From positions 186,001 to 250,000 of the forward strand of contig ARYC01000092.1 in assembly GCA_000711775.1 (NCBI GenBank): a stretch of DNA of 64,000 nt, in the 5' to 3' direction. This document shows positions 34,815 through 45,707 of this stretch, piece after piece (within the stretch, counting starts at the first letter, position 1; each line of letters opens with the position of its first letter). The position numbers and the translations under genes are program-made. The notes beneath the pieces were generated by a model that worked only from the letters and a program-made list of their open reading frames with translations, ran no database searches and had not been told where the DNA came from. This stretch comes from Oxytricha trifallax (lineage: Eukaryota > Ciliophora > Spirotrichea > Sporadotrichida > Oxytrichidae).

Positions 34815-35415
34815 CTGTACAGAATTAATACTGGGGCTTAAGCCAGCCAGATATATATAATTAGATATTCATACTATGACTTTTGGCGATTTAGTTTCCT
34901 CTTTCCAAGGGCAGTTACCCCTATATGTACTCGACTAGTTTCACGTCGTGCATGTTTACTACTTGCCTTTTTGTAAGGAGTTATGCTGTCTTTTGTTACT
35001 TCGTATTTCTAACAGGTTACTTTTCTTCAGCTGCTTTTTCAACGAGTGCGTTTTAGGTTTAGGTAAAACCCCTTCTCATCAAAGACTTACTGTATGGCTT
35101 GCTGAGGGGGGAAAACCCCGAGTGATACTTTGCTGAGGTTGCCTTATGCAGGATTCTTTCCCGCTTTTCCTAAGCAAGTATAGTCTAATATGAGAACCGA
35201 GCAGTTTGTCTCTTTACTCCTACCTTATCCTTGTAACATTCAACCCCAGATTCAAGGATAAGTTTATCATTCAGTTTTAACATGACTTTGAATGATCAAC
35301 GGTCAAAGTTTTTGTTGGAGTGGTCTCCCTATACCTTGCCTGAAGTATATTGAGGAGGTTCTCAGATACGTGACTTATCTCGTAAAGCCGAGTGCCATCA
35401 CGGTTTCTTGAAATA
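34815..35415. other. Island of foreign-looking composition, possible organelle-derived DNA
   Basis: A roughly 600-bp stretch, visibly richer in G/C than its surroundings, that lacks the TAA/TAG-rich look of local coding DNA. It ends abruptly at AT-rich DNA after TTTCTTGAAATAAATAATAA. One plus-strand frame from about 34936 to TAA 35278-35280 stays open for about 114 codons if TGA is Trp (two TGA codons, at 35134 and 35200). It is rich in Phe/Leu/Cys (CKELCCLLLLRISNRLLFF), as in mitochondrial membrane proteins. With TGA as stop it is a small ORF, 34876-35136. Mitochondrial insertion is only one explanation. No rRNA or tRNA motif was recognised. Confidence 0.4.
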
Positions 35416-35725
35416 AATAATAAAAACGTTTTTATGTTTATGTGAAAGACTTAAAAAGAAAATTGTGATATTACATATATAAAATTTAACTAGCATTATA
35501 TGAACACCAACTTTATAAAACACTCAATTGATATATTAAATTCTAAAAATTATATCCATTTAAGTTTTCCTGATTTTTCTAACTTTCCAACATGAACATT
35601 AATTTCTAATATTATCTTCAAATTAATTAAATTGGAAATATTTAAAATATCAATATTTATAAGAATTATATTTACAATACTTCTTTGGGAAGAATTTTCT
35701 TTATAGTATAATTTTTATTACTAAA
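35416..35725. other. Intergenic AT-rich region
   Basis: Between the composition island and the stop of the minus-strand coiled-coil gene. No features seen. Confidence 0.5.
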
Positions 35726-38700
35726 TCAGTATTCACTACCAGAATCCATACCTCCATCATCATTTTGCAGCTGATCATTTGAGTCTTCTTAGTACTCCTA
35801 TTCCTGCTCCTCAACCCCACTACTTTCATAGTGATGCTTGCTTTCACTTAACTGAGCATTTCCAAGTCTGGCTTATATCTAATCCCTGAGACTCTGGTTG
35901 TCTCTTGCCATGCCCATTATATTGTTGGAGTTGTTCATAGCAGAAACGTTATTGGATTTTGAGGTGTTCATCTACTGGTTGTTTATGAATGTCGAGTCAG
36001 TTCCATAGCCTCCGCCTAGAGCTGCGTCTGGTCTAGCACCTTGACGATAAGCGTGCATGTTTGACATTGAGATTTCATTGTGACCTTCAGTCACTTAAGA
36101 CAGATCTTTCCTGAAATTGTCTACTTAGCCAGCCATGTACTAGTTAAAAGATTGTCGCTGCTTAAATACTTATTCACTGCCAAGTTTTTACTGGAGCTCT
36201 TAGACGTAATTGTTGTAATCGAATTTCTTTCTAGGTTCTGGCAAAACCTAAGCGATTGGATCTTATTATTGTACTTAAACTGATCCGTAAGATTAATCCT
36301 GCATCTGCTGTTAAGGGTAGAAATATTAAGGTTCTTGATACATTTAAGGATTCATGGCCATGGGATCTTAGTCCAAAACAAAAGATCTCTGTCCATGATT
36401 GCAATTTTGTTGGTTCACGAGTTACTGATTCAAAACGAAAGCTCGAGGATCTACTTTAAGTGCAGGACATGAGCTGTATGGTGGAACATTAATTCCCGTT
36501 TAAGCCTATTCTCTGTTGAATTTAAGCATCTACAACATCTTTTCTCTGTGATCCAGCTCATGTTCTAGTTCCTCAGCTCTGATGAAATCGCTTTGTAGGA
36601 TTGATCTTTACAGATCCAAATCCATCTTCCATTTTTCTAGCTTTTCTCTCTCAAAGTCGTAAGATTGCTTCTCCACTATAACTCTATCTCTCTCTTCAAC
36701 CAATCTAATTGAAGTCTCCTTGACCTTTTTAGCCCACTCATCAAACTCACGCTTTTCAATGTCGAATATCTCTACTTTGTTGTAGTAGTCCTCCCAGTCA
36801 CCCTTGATAATTTCTCGCTTCTTCTCGAGGTATCTGAATTTCTTTCTTAGTTCACCCTCTTTTTAAGAAAGAAACTCTCTTCGTTCTTCTACTTTAATTT
36901 GAATGATTTGGATTTCTCTGAGTAATTCACGAAAATATTTATTTACATATAGATACTATCTTTCAATTAAATAGAAACTTAATTGTCATATAAATAGGTA
37001 CATTTGTAATAAGAAAGCTAGTTTCTTTCTGCAATCATATGCATTTTTAATTGTTATGTAGTGATTATAATACTTTAAAGCATTAATTTTCTTTTTACTT
37101 TTTAACACATAGATTTATTAATGATAATTATTTTTTACTTAATTATTGTTTTAATATTTAGAAATATTTATTATAATATTTTTAGTAATCTTTCCTTGAC
37201 CTCACTCTCAAAGTCATCTCTCTCTTTCTACAGTCTATTCTTCAAATTCTCACATTCATTCTCCTTGTTTTGCATTTCCATCTCAGCAATCCTCTTTTTA
37301 GTCTTGCGTTTCTCGTCTTCAGTGTCTAACTTTGACTTTTCAATATCTAACAGCTCCTTAGTGTGTCTTTCATCTTGTTTTTGCTTTTTCAAGTCCAGAT
37401 CGTTCTAATCTCTCTGTAATCTTCTCTGGTCTCGAAGTCTGTCAATTTCAGTGTTGAAAGTTGACTTGTTCTTTTGCAAGTCATCTCTCATTCAATAATA
37501 ATATGGGAATATAGAGAAATATCTTCAGATTGGAAGATAGAAAAACGTACATGGAATTTTATAGTTTGAGATTTTCTGAAGCTTTCTTTCTTCTTCCTCA
37601 AGTCTTTTCTCCTCCATGGCAATTTCAATTTCTTCCTCATCGATAAGTTGCCTCTCTTTTCTTAGCATTTCCTACTCTCTCCGCTTGATTTCATCTTCTC
37701 TTGATTTAAGACCACTCTGAACTAAGTCTGAGAGATCCACAGTTCAATTATATAATTAAGATACTATTTGCTTACATTACTGAAAAAATTAACATTGAGC
37801 AATCGATTTATCTATAAAATTCTCTATTAGACTTTCTCAAGAGCCTCCTTAAGTTCCTGTTGCTAGGACAATTACTCCTCCAAATGCAAAGTTTCCTTCT
37901 CAAGCTGCCTCCTCTGCTATTCCAGTTGATTTTAATGTTGACGTTCCTTCGATTCCAAGTCCGCCTGATGCAGCACCTCCATCTTTTACTTCTCTCTGGC
38001 GATAGCTTCCTGTAAAGTTTCCATGGTTTTTTCCTTCTCCTACAGCAACAAATCAAGTGTGAGTTTCTGAGATTCTTCAATGGACTCTAAATCTTTCTTG
38101 TTCTTTTCCTTCAGGTCTTCTTGTGAAGAGTCAGCATCTAGCTGCTGTTTCTTGGTCTTTAGGCGTTCGGCTCTCAGTTCTTCTTCTAGCCTTTCGATGT
38201 CTTCGAGTTTCTTCTTTCTAGCGAAAGCTTCCTTTTCTTGTTTGTCAATTTGTTCTTGGTTTAATTGACTTCCTAATCTTATACCTTTATCAAAGGAGTT
38301 GGTAAAATAAAGAAAAAATATTATAAAAAGAAATAATAAGATTATCCATATAACCCTAGCTAATTTACAGAATATTTTTATCAGTTCAGAATTTTGTAGA
38401 TTTAAGAATTAACAATAAATTAAATTTGATGAAGCCTTATATAATTTTTTTTTCAATTATGTAATTGTACAATTTTAATTTTTTTTCTAAGTCTAACCCT
38501 AGGCCAAGACCTAATCCAGATCCAGCAATACCTCCACCAAGACCTAGTCCTAAACCTCCTCCTGCTATAATGTTAGCATTAAGATTGGTTTAACTGCCTC
38601 TAACCATAATATCCTCAGATATTTTCAGGCTACTTCCAAAGCCTTAGCCTAGACCTATACCTCCAGCAGCCCCAGTGACTGTGTTCCCACCAGCATTTGA

Positions 38701-39123
38701 AACACTCGCAGTTCCTCCTAGAATGCTGTTGTCTCTTCTCCCTTGAGAATTGTTATCTTAATTTGTACCCAAGGATGTGTTCATAGTACCTCCAGCAGCT
38801 CTAGGTTACCCAGTGGCAGGTCTACCGAATCCAATGTTTTAGAAATCGTTTTCATTTCTCTTTGGTGGGGAATACGACCTATCTCTATCCCCTCCAGTGA
38901 CTATGCTACTCTGAGCTGTATTATTCCCTCCTACAGCAAGACTTGAACCCCCTCCTCCGATAGTTGTAGTCTATCTTCTAGGCTAATTTTGAGATGATGG
39001 TGGAAGTTTACTGGCATCGTCTTGTAGGAATATGCCGAAGTTAGTTGACTTTGCTTGAGCAAGATTGGGTCTTGGAGGTGGTTGAGTTGATGAATCATTT
39101 CCACCAGCAGTTTTAGCAGCCAT
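35726..39123 (-). CDS. Long coiled-coil protein with Gly/Ser-rich N-terminus
   Basis: The start at 39123 gives MAAKTAGGNDSSTQPPPRPN. A disordered Gly/Ser/Asn-rich region follows, with repeated GLGLGLG tracts at about 38500-38560. After an IES (about 38290-38460) come long charged helices: LNQEQIDKQEKEAFARKKK, LESIEESQKLTLDLLLQ and KQKMEVLHQADLESKERQ (37820-38270); DLSDLVQSGLKSREDEIKR (37550-37740); RDDLQKNKSTFNTEIDRL (37190-37490); and FLSQKEGELRKKFRYLEKK through SILQSDFIRAEELEHELDH (36480-36890). The C-terminus is Q/N-rich and ends GGMDSGSEY at TGA 35726-35728. Overall shape resembles centrosomal/transition-fibre coiled-coil proteins such as FBF1, which is a guess from architecture only. IESs lie at about 36900-37180, 37490-37545 and 37745-37815. 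Confidence 0.65.
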
Positions 39124-39626
39124 TCTGCGAGATAAAAAATTAAGTATATACTAAACAAGAGATGGAATTAGCAAGAATTGCTTTTAATTTTTGATAGTAT
39201 AAAATAGTATTTATTAATAATATTTACAATGTTAATTAAAAATATTATCAGTTTGTAAAATTTCAACTATTTTGTATTATATTCAATTTTATATACATAT
39301 CAAAAGATCAGCTAAGTAATGATAATAAATTTAACTATTTTAGTAAGAATAGTTAATTATTAAGTATTTTTAGTTTAATTAATAAACTAATCTATTCATT
39401 AGAAAAAGTATAGCAACAAATGAGAAGTTAATTTAATTTAAATACATGCATGTATATAATGTTGAAAAGAGTAAAAAAAAATTAATTTTTATTGTTTAAA
39501 AATTGGATAGAATATAAATAATTCAATCAAAAAGATAAAAAGCTATTAATTTTTGAGATTTCTTCACATGTAATCGAGTTTGTTTAATTGCTTTATAACT
39601 TTATGAACAAGGTTTTTCTAGTTAAT
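39124..39626. other. Intergenic AT-rich region
   Basis: About 500 bp upstream of the coiled-coil gene and downstream of the Gly-rich gene, which points the same way. No coding character or repeat seen. Confidence 0.5.
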
Positions 39627-40687
39627 TCAATAAAAACTAAATTTCTACTTAATGTTTGAAGCAGCTTTATTTATTTCAAGAGTTGGAATGGCAGAGTCAA
39701 GACCTCCCAGAGCACTGGCACCTGCTCCACTATAGCCAGTCCCAATGGCCCTACCTCCGAATGCTTAACCACCACCTCCAATCTAAGACATGCCTCCATA
39801 TTCTGATTAACCCATATAGCTCATAGCATCATCATCCTTGTAGGAACTAGCAACTTCAGAGTATAAGTTACCAGTCCTCATGTTATTGCCAGGTGCACCT
39901 TGTCCTGAAAGTGTAAATTATCCAGAAACGAAGCCAGTTGGTTGATCTGCTGAAGTTTATGGGCGCTTTAATCCAAGAGAAGTGTTTTCATAACCTCCTG
40001 TTGTTGGTCTTGGAAGACCTCCATAGCCAAATCCACCTATATTTTATGCACTTCCTTATGGTTCTCTCATGCGTTCTTTAGAATCTGAATTTCTATTCCC
40101 TCTACTTTCAGTGTCATTCATAGGTGCTCTAAAACTTCCTCTTCTACTACCTGGAGCATTAACAGTCCCAATTTCTGTTAAACCAGCTAAGTCATTTCCA
40201 GGGTTTTTATAAGCACTAAATTCATCTCCATAGCCACCCCCCATGTTATCCTAACCAGGTTGTTTACCCCATTATTGCTGCCTTCGATTTTAGAACTACG
40301 AATGAGTGTCAAAGTTTGATTCTCCATCATCACTCTAAGTATAGTTGCTCTTTGCAATACCTATGCCAAAGCCTGAACCTCCACCATAGCCCTAATTCAT
40401 GATCGGTGGTTGACTGCTGTGCCTGTTAACTGAGACTGTAGGAGGCAATCCAGAACCATAACCTATATCTCTGTCTCTACCTGCTCCTCCCCCAAAACCA
40501 GAAGACAAGCCATCATTTTGGAATGGATCATCAAGCAAAATTGATTGAGCTTTTGCTAAGGTGTCTTTAATACGATTGTTGCTAGTGTTTGAGTAGTCAT
40601 TACCAGCCCCGTAATTTCTTCTAACTATACATATATATGAGCTTGAAATTTTTTTAAATAAGGGTTTTACTTACATGGATCTGCCAT
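39627..40687 (-). CDS. Gly-rich disordered protein
   Basis: ATG at 40687. A 50-bp intron (40625-40674) follows MADP, and splicing gives MADPFRRNYGAGNDYSNTSN. The product is rich in Gly/Ser/Asn, with GGGYGDEFSAYKNPGN, GLPRPTTGGYENTSLGLKR and YGGMSQIGGGGQAFGG. A short helical-looking C-terminus (LDSAIPTLEINKAASNIKQK) ends at TGA 39627-39629. Composition resembles the N-terminal part of the next gene downstream (35726-39123), which lies about 500 bp away on the same strand. That may be convergent low complexity or an old relationship. Family not recognised. Confidence 0.6.
40625..40674 (-). other. Spliceosomal intron, 50 bp
   Basis: Minus strand: GTAAGT at the 5' edge, TATAG at the 3' edge. Splicing joins codons CCA and T|TT to give MADPFRRNYG in frame. 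Confidence 0.8.
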
Positions 40688-41228
40688 TAAAGATAAATAA
40701 TCAAAAATCGAATTATTTAAAGATTAATCAATTATTATTGAAATATGGAAAAATCTAATAAGAAGTAATAGCTGTTTATGATATTAAATAATGAATTAAA
40801 TTTTAAAAATTATTATCAATTTTTTTTATTATAAACTATAAAAAATCTGAATGGATATAGGGAAATTATAAATCTTGAAGATATTCCCAGAATATATTAA
40901 AATAAAAGTACTAGTTCATAAATTATAATAACTTTAATTTAATTTATCATGATTGCTAAGAAACTTTAAATTTATATTGAAATTAAATTTATAATGCTAA
41001 CTGGCTCTTAATTCATAAATTTAAATTAATCTGCATTACTTGCAATTTTAATATAGAAAAATATATTCTTTGTATAGACTATTATTTTGAGTATATTTTC
41101 AATATTAAATAAGTGCTTTTGAAAGATATAACTTTTCAACTCATTCATTCATTCCCTCCCAGTGGTATTTAATCGAGTAATTAATATCTAATATAATTAT
41201 CACAATTAACTATAAAAAGTAGCGAATA
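40688..41228. other. Divergent intergenic region
   Basis: A/T-rich upstream DNA between the divergent Gly-rich gene and eIF3a. No recognisable site. Confidence 0.5.
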
Positions 41229-44200
41229 TGAGTTATATCAATCCAGAGAACGCTTTAAAGCACGCTCAGGAATTCAAGGCAGAGGGAAACATTGAAGGAG
41301 CTCTTGAAGAACTTCATCAAGCCCTACATGGCAAAAAGTTCAAGGGAAACAACATTATCTTAGAGAGAATCATGGTAAGTTAAAAGACCGATATATCTTA
41401 GCAAAATTAAACAACGAAACATTCATTGTTTCCCTTTTTTACTTTCAATATTGAATGGTATTATTAATTCTCTTTGTATAGCTTGAAATGATTGACATTT
41501 GCTCTGATTAACTTTCTACTGCTTACCTTAAGGAAGACATTGGTCACTTCAGAAATGTGTGCCAACACACTAACATGAGCTTGTTGGAAAACGTTCTCAA
41601 GACTCTTAAGGCAAGAACCGATCAAATCCTCATTAAAATCGAGGAATAAGAGGGTGAAGAGAAACTCAGACAAGTACTAAGCGACGACTCAGCTCAAAAT
41701 CAGGTTAATTATATTTCGTTATAATAAAATCTCTCATTGAACACTGGAGATGGAGACATCAACCCAGAAGACCTCATCGTGATGGCTAACTGTCAATTCC
41801 ATTAAATCGAGGCCAAAAACAAGATTATGCCATCTGTTAACTTCTTCATTGATGTCTGCAAAATCATCTTAGATACTCTCCGTCAAAACTCCAAGATGCT
41901 TGATTTCTACAATCAAACCGCCTAAAAATGCTTCGAGTTCTGTGCTAAGTACAACTACAAATCAGAGTACCAGAAGATCTCTGAGACTCTTCACAGTCAT
42001 TTCAACCAGATTTTGAAGCAAGCCAAGCACCCCGAAACCCTCATTCAATCTAAAATCCCCTTCCCAGTCAAGCTTGACGAGGATGACGCCCTTTAAAAAG
42101 TGCTTGAGCTTAGATACTAACAATTGAAAATAGCTCTCAAGATGAAAGTTTGGTCAGACGCTTTCAGAACATCAGAGAACATTTATTAGCTAATCAACCG
42201 TAACAAACATCAACATCACGCTTCTAGAATGAAGCAAATTCTTGCTGATTTCTTCCAAAACTTGGCTTTAATCTTTTGGGAATCAGATTTCTACTTGTTC
42301 CACGCCTATTCTTTATTGTTCAAAATAAATTTAGTTCGAAGATAGTTTTCTTTTAGATTTAATTAGAAAATTAATCTATTATTTGTTGATATAATTCTTA
42401 ATTCTTAGTTTTATTTTCCTAAGAATATTTTCAACTCTAAAATATATTAAATTTTAACCACCTAAATCCCATTCATTAAAAATATATATTTCTGATTAAT
42501 TTTTGCAACAATAATGAATCTCTAATCAATTAATAAGGCTTCAAAGACCATGTCAGAGCAATAAAAGTCCTCAATGGCTGCCCAGTTTGTTTTGGCTACT
42601 CTCTCAATCCCTCTTGATAACAAGCTTTCAAACTTCGAAAGACTCAACGTCCAATACATCCCATAGGGTATGAATGAGTTCTTCGATGAATCAAGTCAAA
42701 TTAGAAATGAACTATTTGGAATTGCCAGCATGCTTCAAGTCAAGGGTATTCCATCAAGAGCTTGAATTATATAAATAAACAAAACTTTTTAAGATTAGTG
42801 TTGATAATACTCAAAAACAAATTACATTTTAATGTTATGGAGCTAGTTTGATTAACTACTTGAAAATCAAGAACTTGCATTTGAACTAAGAGTTCCCACA
42901 AATTCAAGAACTTTTCAGACTTATTGAGGAAGAAGAGTCACCATTCAACATTTCAAAGAGAGGTAAAATTATTATTGATGAGCTCATGGCTATTCCAAAC
43001 ACCAACTGGAGTTAATACAAAGACTTTTTTTAATGACAAATATTCCTTTTTAAATTACCATATCTATTTACTTCAATTTGTAGATATTTTTATTGAGACT
43101 TTATCATCAAGACTCTCTCTGTGAGAATCCTCTAGAAATGCAAAAACTACTTCAAAAATTTGAAGATTTAAAGTCTCTCAAAGTTACTTATTTTCTTCAA
43201 CTCATTCACTGAGATTGAATCACTTCTTTACGAGTGCAATAGATAAAACTTAATCCAAACTGTCATTGATTATCAAACCCAATCTATCACTTTCAACTTA
43301 CTTTTATGATTAAATTAATTCACTAAATTCTTAGATAGCTATTATAATAAGATTGTGACACTTTTATATTAAACCAAGAAGTCGAAGTTGCAAACAATCT
43401 TTTGAAATTCGGTCACAAACTCAAGGAAGCATTCCAAAGAGTTCAAGATGTCATGTCTGAGGGCAAGGAGCGTGAGAGAATCTTCATGAAGGTCAAGGAA
43501 AAGATGGAGCAAGAAATGAACGATGTGCTTAAACGTAAAGTCGACATGGTTTTTACATATTTAATATGCCAATCTCCCCTGATTCAATGCGATATGAATT
43601 CATTACAATAACCCTAAATTAATGGTAAAGATGAAGGAAAACATTGCCAGAACTCAAGCCGAAGAGCACAAATCTCTCCAAGATTTATTCCAACAATAAC
43701 AATCAGAGAAGGAAAAGGAATTCAACTAGCAAAGAGTCAAGGAAGAAAAAGAGAGATAGAAGAACAAGCTCTTGGAAGAACTCGAAGTCATGAGAAAAAT
43801 TAGAGCTCAAGAAGTCGTTTAAGAGTTACTCAGAAAGAACATTAAGAAAATTAACGGTATCAAGATTGATAAGCAAGGATAAGATCAAGAATTAGATTTT
43901 GAAATTTATATAAATACTCTGATGCAATATTGGGTTATTTAAAGTACTTATAATAAGTATTATTACAAGTTTTATTATCCATTATGGAAAAAGGAAAAAT
44001 ATTATGCCTTTGAATTGAATGAATTAAATGAAAAAATTCATGCAATATAATGAAATATAAAAATATCCCAGATTAGATTATGACACAATCATGAACTTTT
44101 ACCAGAACCTCCTCAGAAAAGAAAAGGAGCAATTCGAGGTTGTCAAGAAGCAAAAGCTCAAGGACACTGATCACTGGGCCAGAGCACTCCGTGAGGAAGA

Positions 44201-45276
44201 GAAAGTAGTGATTGAGAAGTACTGTGCTGAACATGGCGAGGAAGAAATGAAGCAGATCCAGAAAGCCATCGCTGACAGAAACGAGAAGGAACTCAAAATG
44301 AGATTGGCCTTGGAGAGAGCATACCCAGTTTACCAGAGATTCAGAGAAGATGTGATGACAGTCAGAAAAGTTGAGTTCTAGAATAAAATGAAGGAATTCA
44401 TTGACAAGAAGGGAAATGAACTCAAGGAAGACCTTCTTTCACAAGCCTTGAGAGAACTCAAGAAGATTGAGAACATCAGAAAGGTATGAAGGAAGTAAAA
44501 TAAACTGAAAAATTTCTTCAATTTTGATTGTTTTATCTTTAATTTTTCAATACAAGATGCTGAGAAAGCTAGAAAGGAAAGAGATGCTAAGATTTCTGCT
44601 GAAAAGAAAGCTAAGGGTATCACTGAAGAGACACTTTAAAATAAGATTAACGAACTAATACTGAAATGCCTTATATTTACTTATTTTTTAAATGGATAAA
44701 TTTGAACCACTTGAAGAAGATGGAACTTTAGGTATTGGCTGGGGCAGAGGAGTCAAGGTTTAACCAGAATAATCCGCTGACTTCAACAAGGATAGAAGAC
44801 CACCAAGAGAAGATGCTGGAATTATGAGTAGACAAGCTTTCGGTAAAGGTGAGGTCCTCAAGGAAGAGGATAAGAAGGATGAAGTTAAGAGAGAAAGACC
44901 AACTTATGGTAAACGTAGAGATGACGGTGAAGATACAGGTTTCATGTCTAGATCAGCTATGGGAACCTAAAAAGCTGAAGAAACCAAGGGAGGTTTAGGA
45001 CCAAGAGGAGTACCCTCAACTACCGGTGCTGCTACTACTACTAAGTAAGAAGGCGGTGCCCCAGAAAGATGGAGACCATAAGGAGCTCAAAAGACAACTA
45101 CAACTACCACTACTGCTTCAGCAGGTGGAGATTCTGGATTTACTAGAGGTCCTCCCAGAGCATCTCAACAAGCAAATACTAACACTGCTCCCACAACTCA
45201 AAACAGACCAGCTCAAACTAAGCCAGCTCCTCCTAAGGAAGATGGTGGTAATCAATGGAGAACTACCAAGAAATGA
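41229..45276 (+). CDS. eIF3a: Translation initiation factor eIF3 subunit a
   Basis: The large scaffold subunit of eIF3, which binds the 40S ribosome. The start gives MSYINPENALKHAQEFKAEG, followed after an intron by LEMIDICSDQLSTAYLKEDIGHF, KARTDQILIKIEEQEGEEK, KCFEFCAKYNYKSEYQKIS and LHSHFNQILKQAKHPE. QLKIALKMKVWSDAFRTSE and LIFWESDFYLFHAYSLLFK are typical eIF3a helical repeats. FVLATLSIPLDNKLSNFERL lies at about 42580-42650. The second half is the long charged helix typical of the subunit (LKFGHKLKEAFQRVQDVMSE; KENIARTQAEEHKSLQDLFQ; RKEKEQFEVVKKQKLKDTDH, WARALREEEKVVIEKYCAEH, then RLALERAYPVYQRFREDVM). The tail has repeated basic/Gly motifs (GFMSRSAMGTQKAEETKGG) before TGA 45274-45276. IESs lie at about 42345-42535, 42770-42840, 43020-43075, 43550-43620, 43900-44085, 44485-44555 and 44640-44695. 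All pieces are in order. Confidence 0.92.
41375..41481 (+). other. Intron, 107 bp, in eIF3a
   Basis: GTAAGT at the 5' edge and GTATAG at the 3' edge; splicing joins ...NNIILERIM to LEMIDICSDQL in frame. Confidence 0.75.
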
Positions 45277-45429
45277 TGAGAGATGTAATTCAATGGTATT
45301 TATTATAAATTTATTTGATAATCACTCATTTATTATAAGACAATCAAGAATATACATAGATAGAGTTTAAGTTTCGACTTACTATCATTAACTAACTATT
45401 ATTTATTATAAATTCCTGGTTAATATTAT

Positions 45430-45543
45430 CTTGCTATGAGATGATCAAGAGCAAGATAAACATTTAATTAATGTTCAAATCTTAACACCCCACTTATCTT
45501 GCTTGTATTGTATATTCTACCCTAATGATTTTCTCATAGCAAG
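45430..45543. repeat. Nested inverted repeat downstream of eIF3a
   Basis: CTTGCTATGAGA (45430-45441) is inverted as TCTCATAGCAAG (45532-45543). Inside, AGCAAGATAA (45450-45459) is inverted as TTATCTTGCT (45494-45503). The inner and outer stems share the CTTGCT/AGCAAG core. It could fold as a long hairpin; it may be a small MITE or a structured 3' region. Confidence 0.75.
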
Positions 45544-45707
45544 CTTAAATATATTTGTAAATATCTATTCTTTTAATTTTATTCACACAATAATCTGATA
45601 TAAAATTCCTTAAAATGAATGTAATAAATATTTTTCAATAAAAAAGAGTTGAAATTAGGAATTTAAAAACCTTTTATTTTATTTCAAATAAAAATAATTT
45701 AATTAAA

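Noticed and set aside
37121..38268. Several Ser/Phe-rich plus-strand ORFs
   Set aside because: Their Ser/Phe/Leu composition is the antisense of Lys/Glu-rich coiled coil, which reads well on the minus strand.
41229..45276. Many TAA/TAG codons suggesting a pseudogene
   Set aside because: They fall at positions compatible with Gln throughout otherwise conserved eIF3a; TGA alone acts as stop, as in all genes here.
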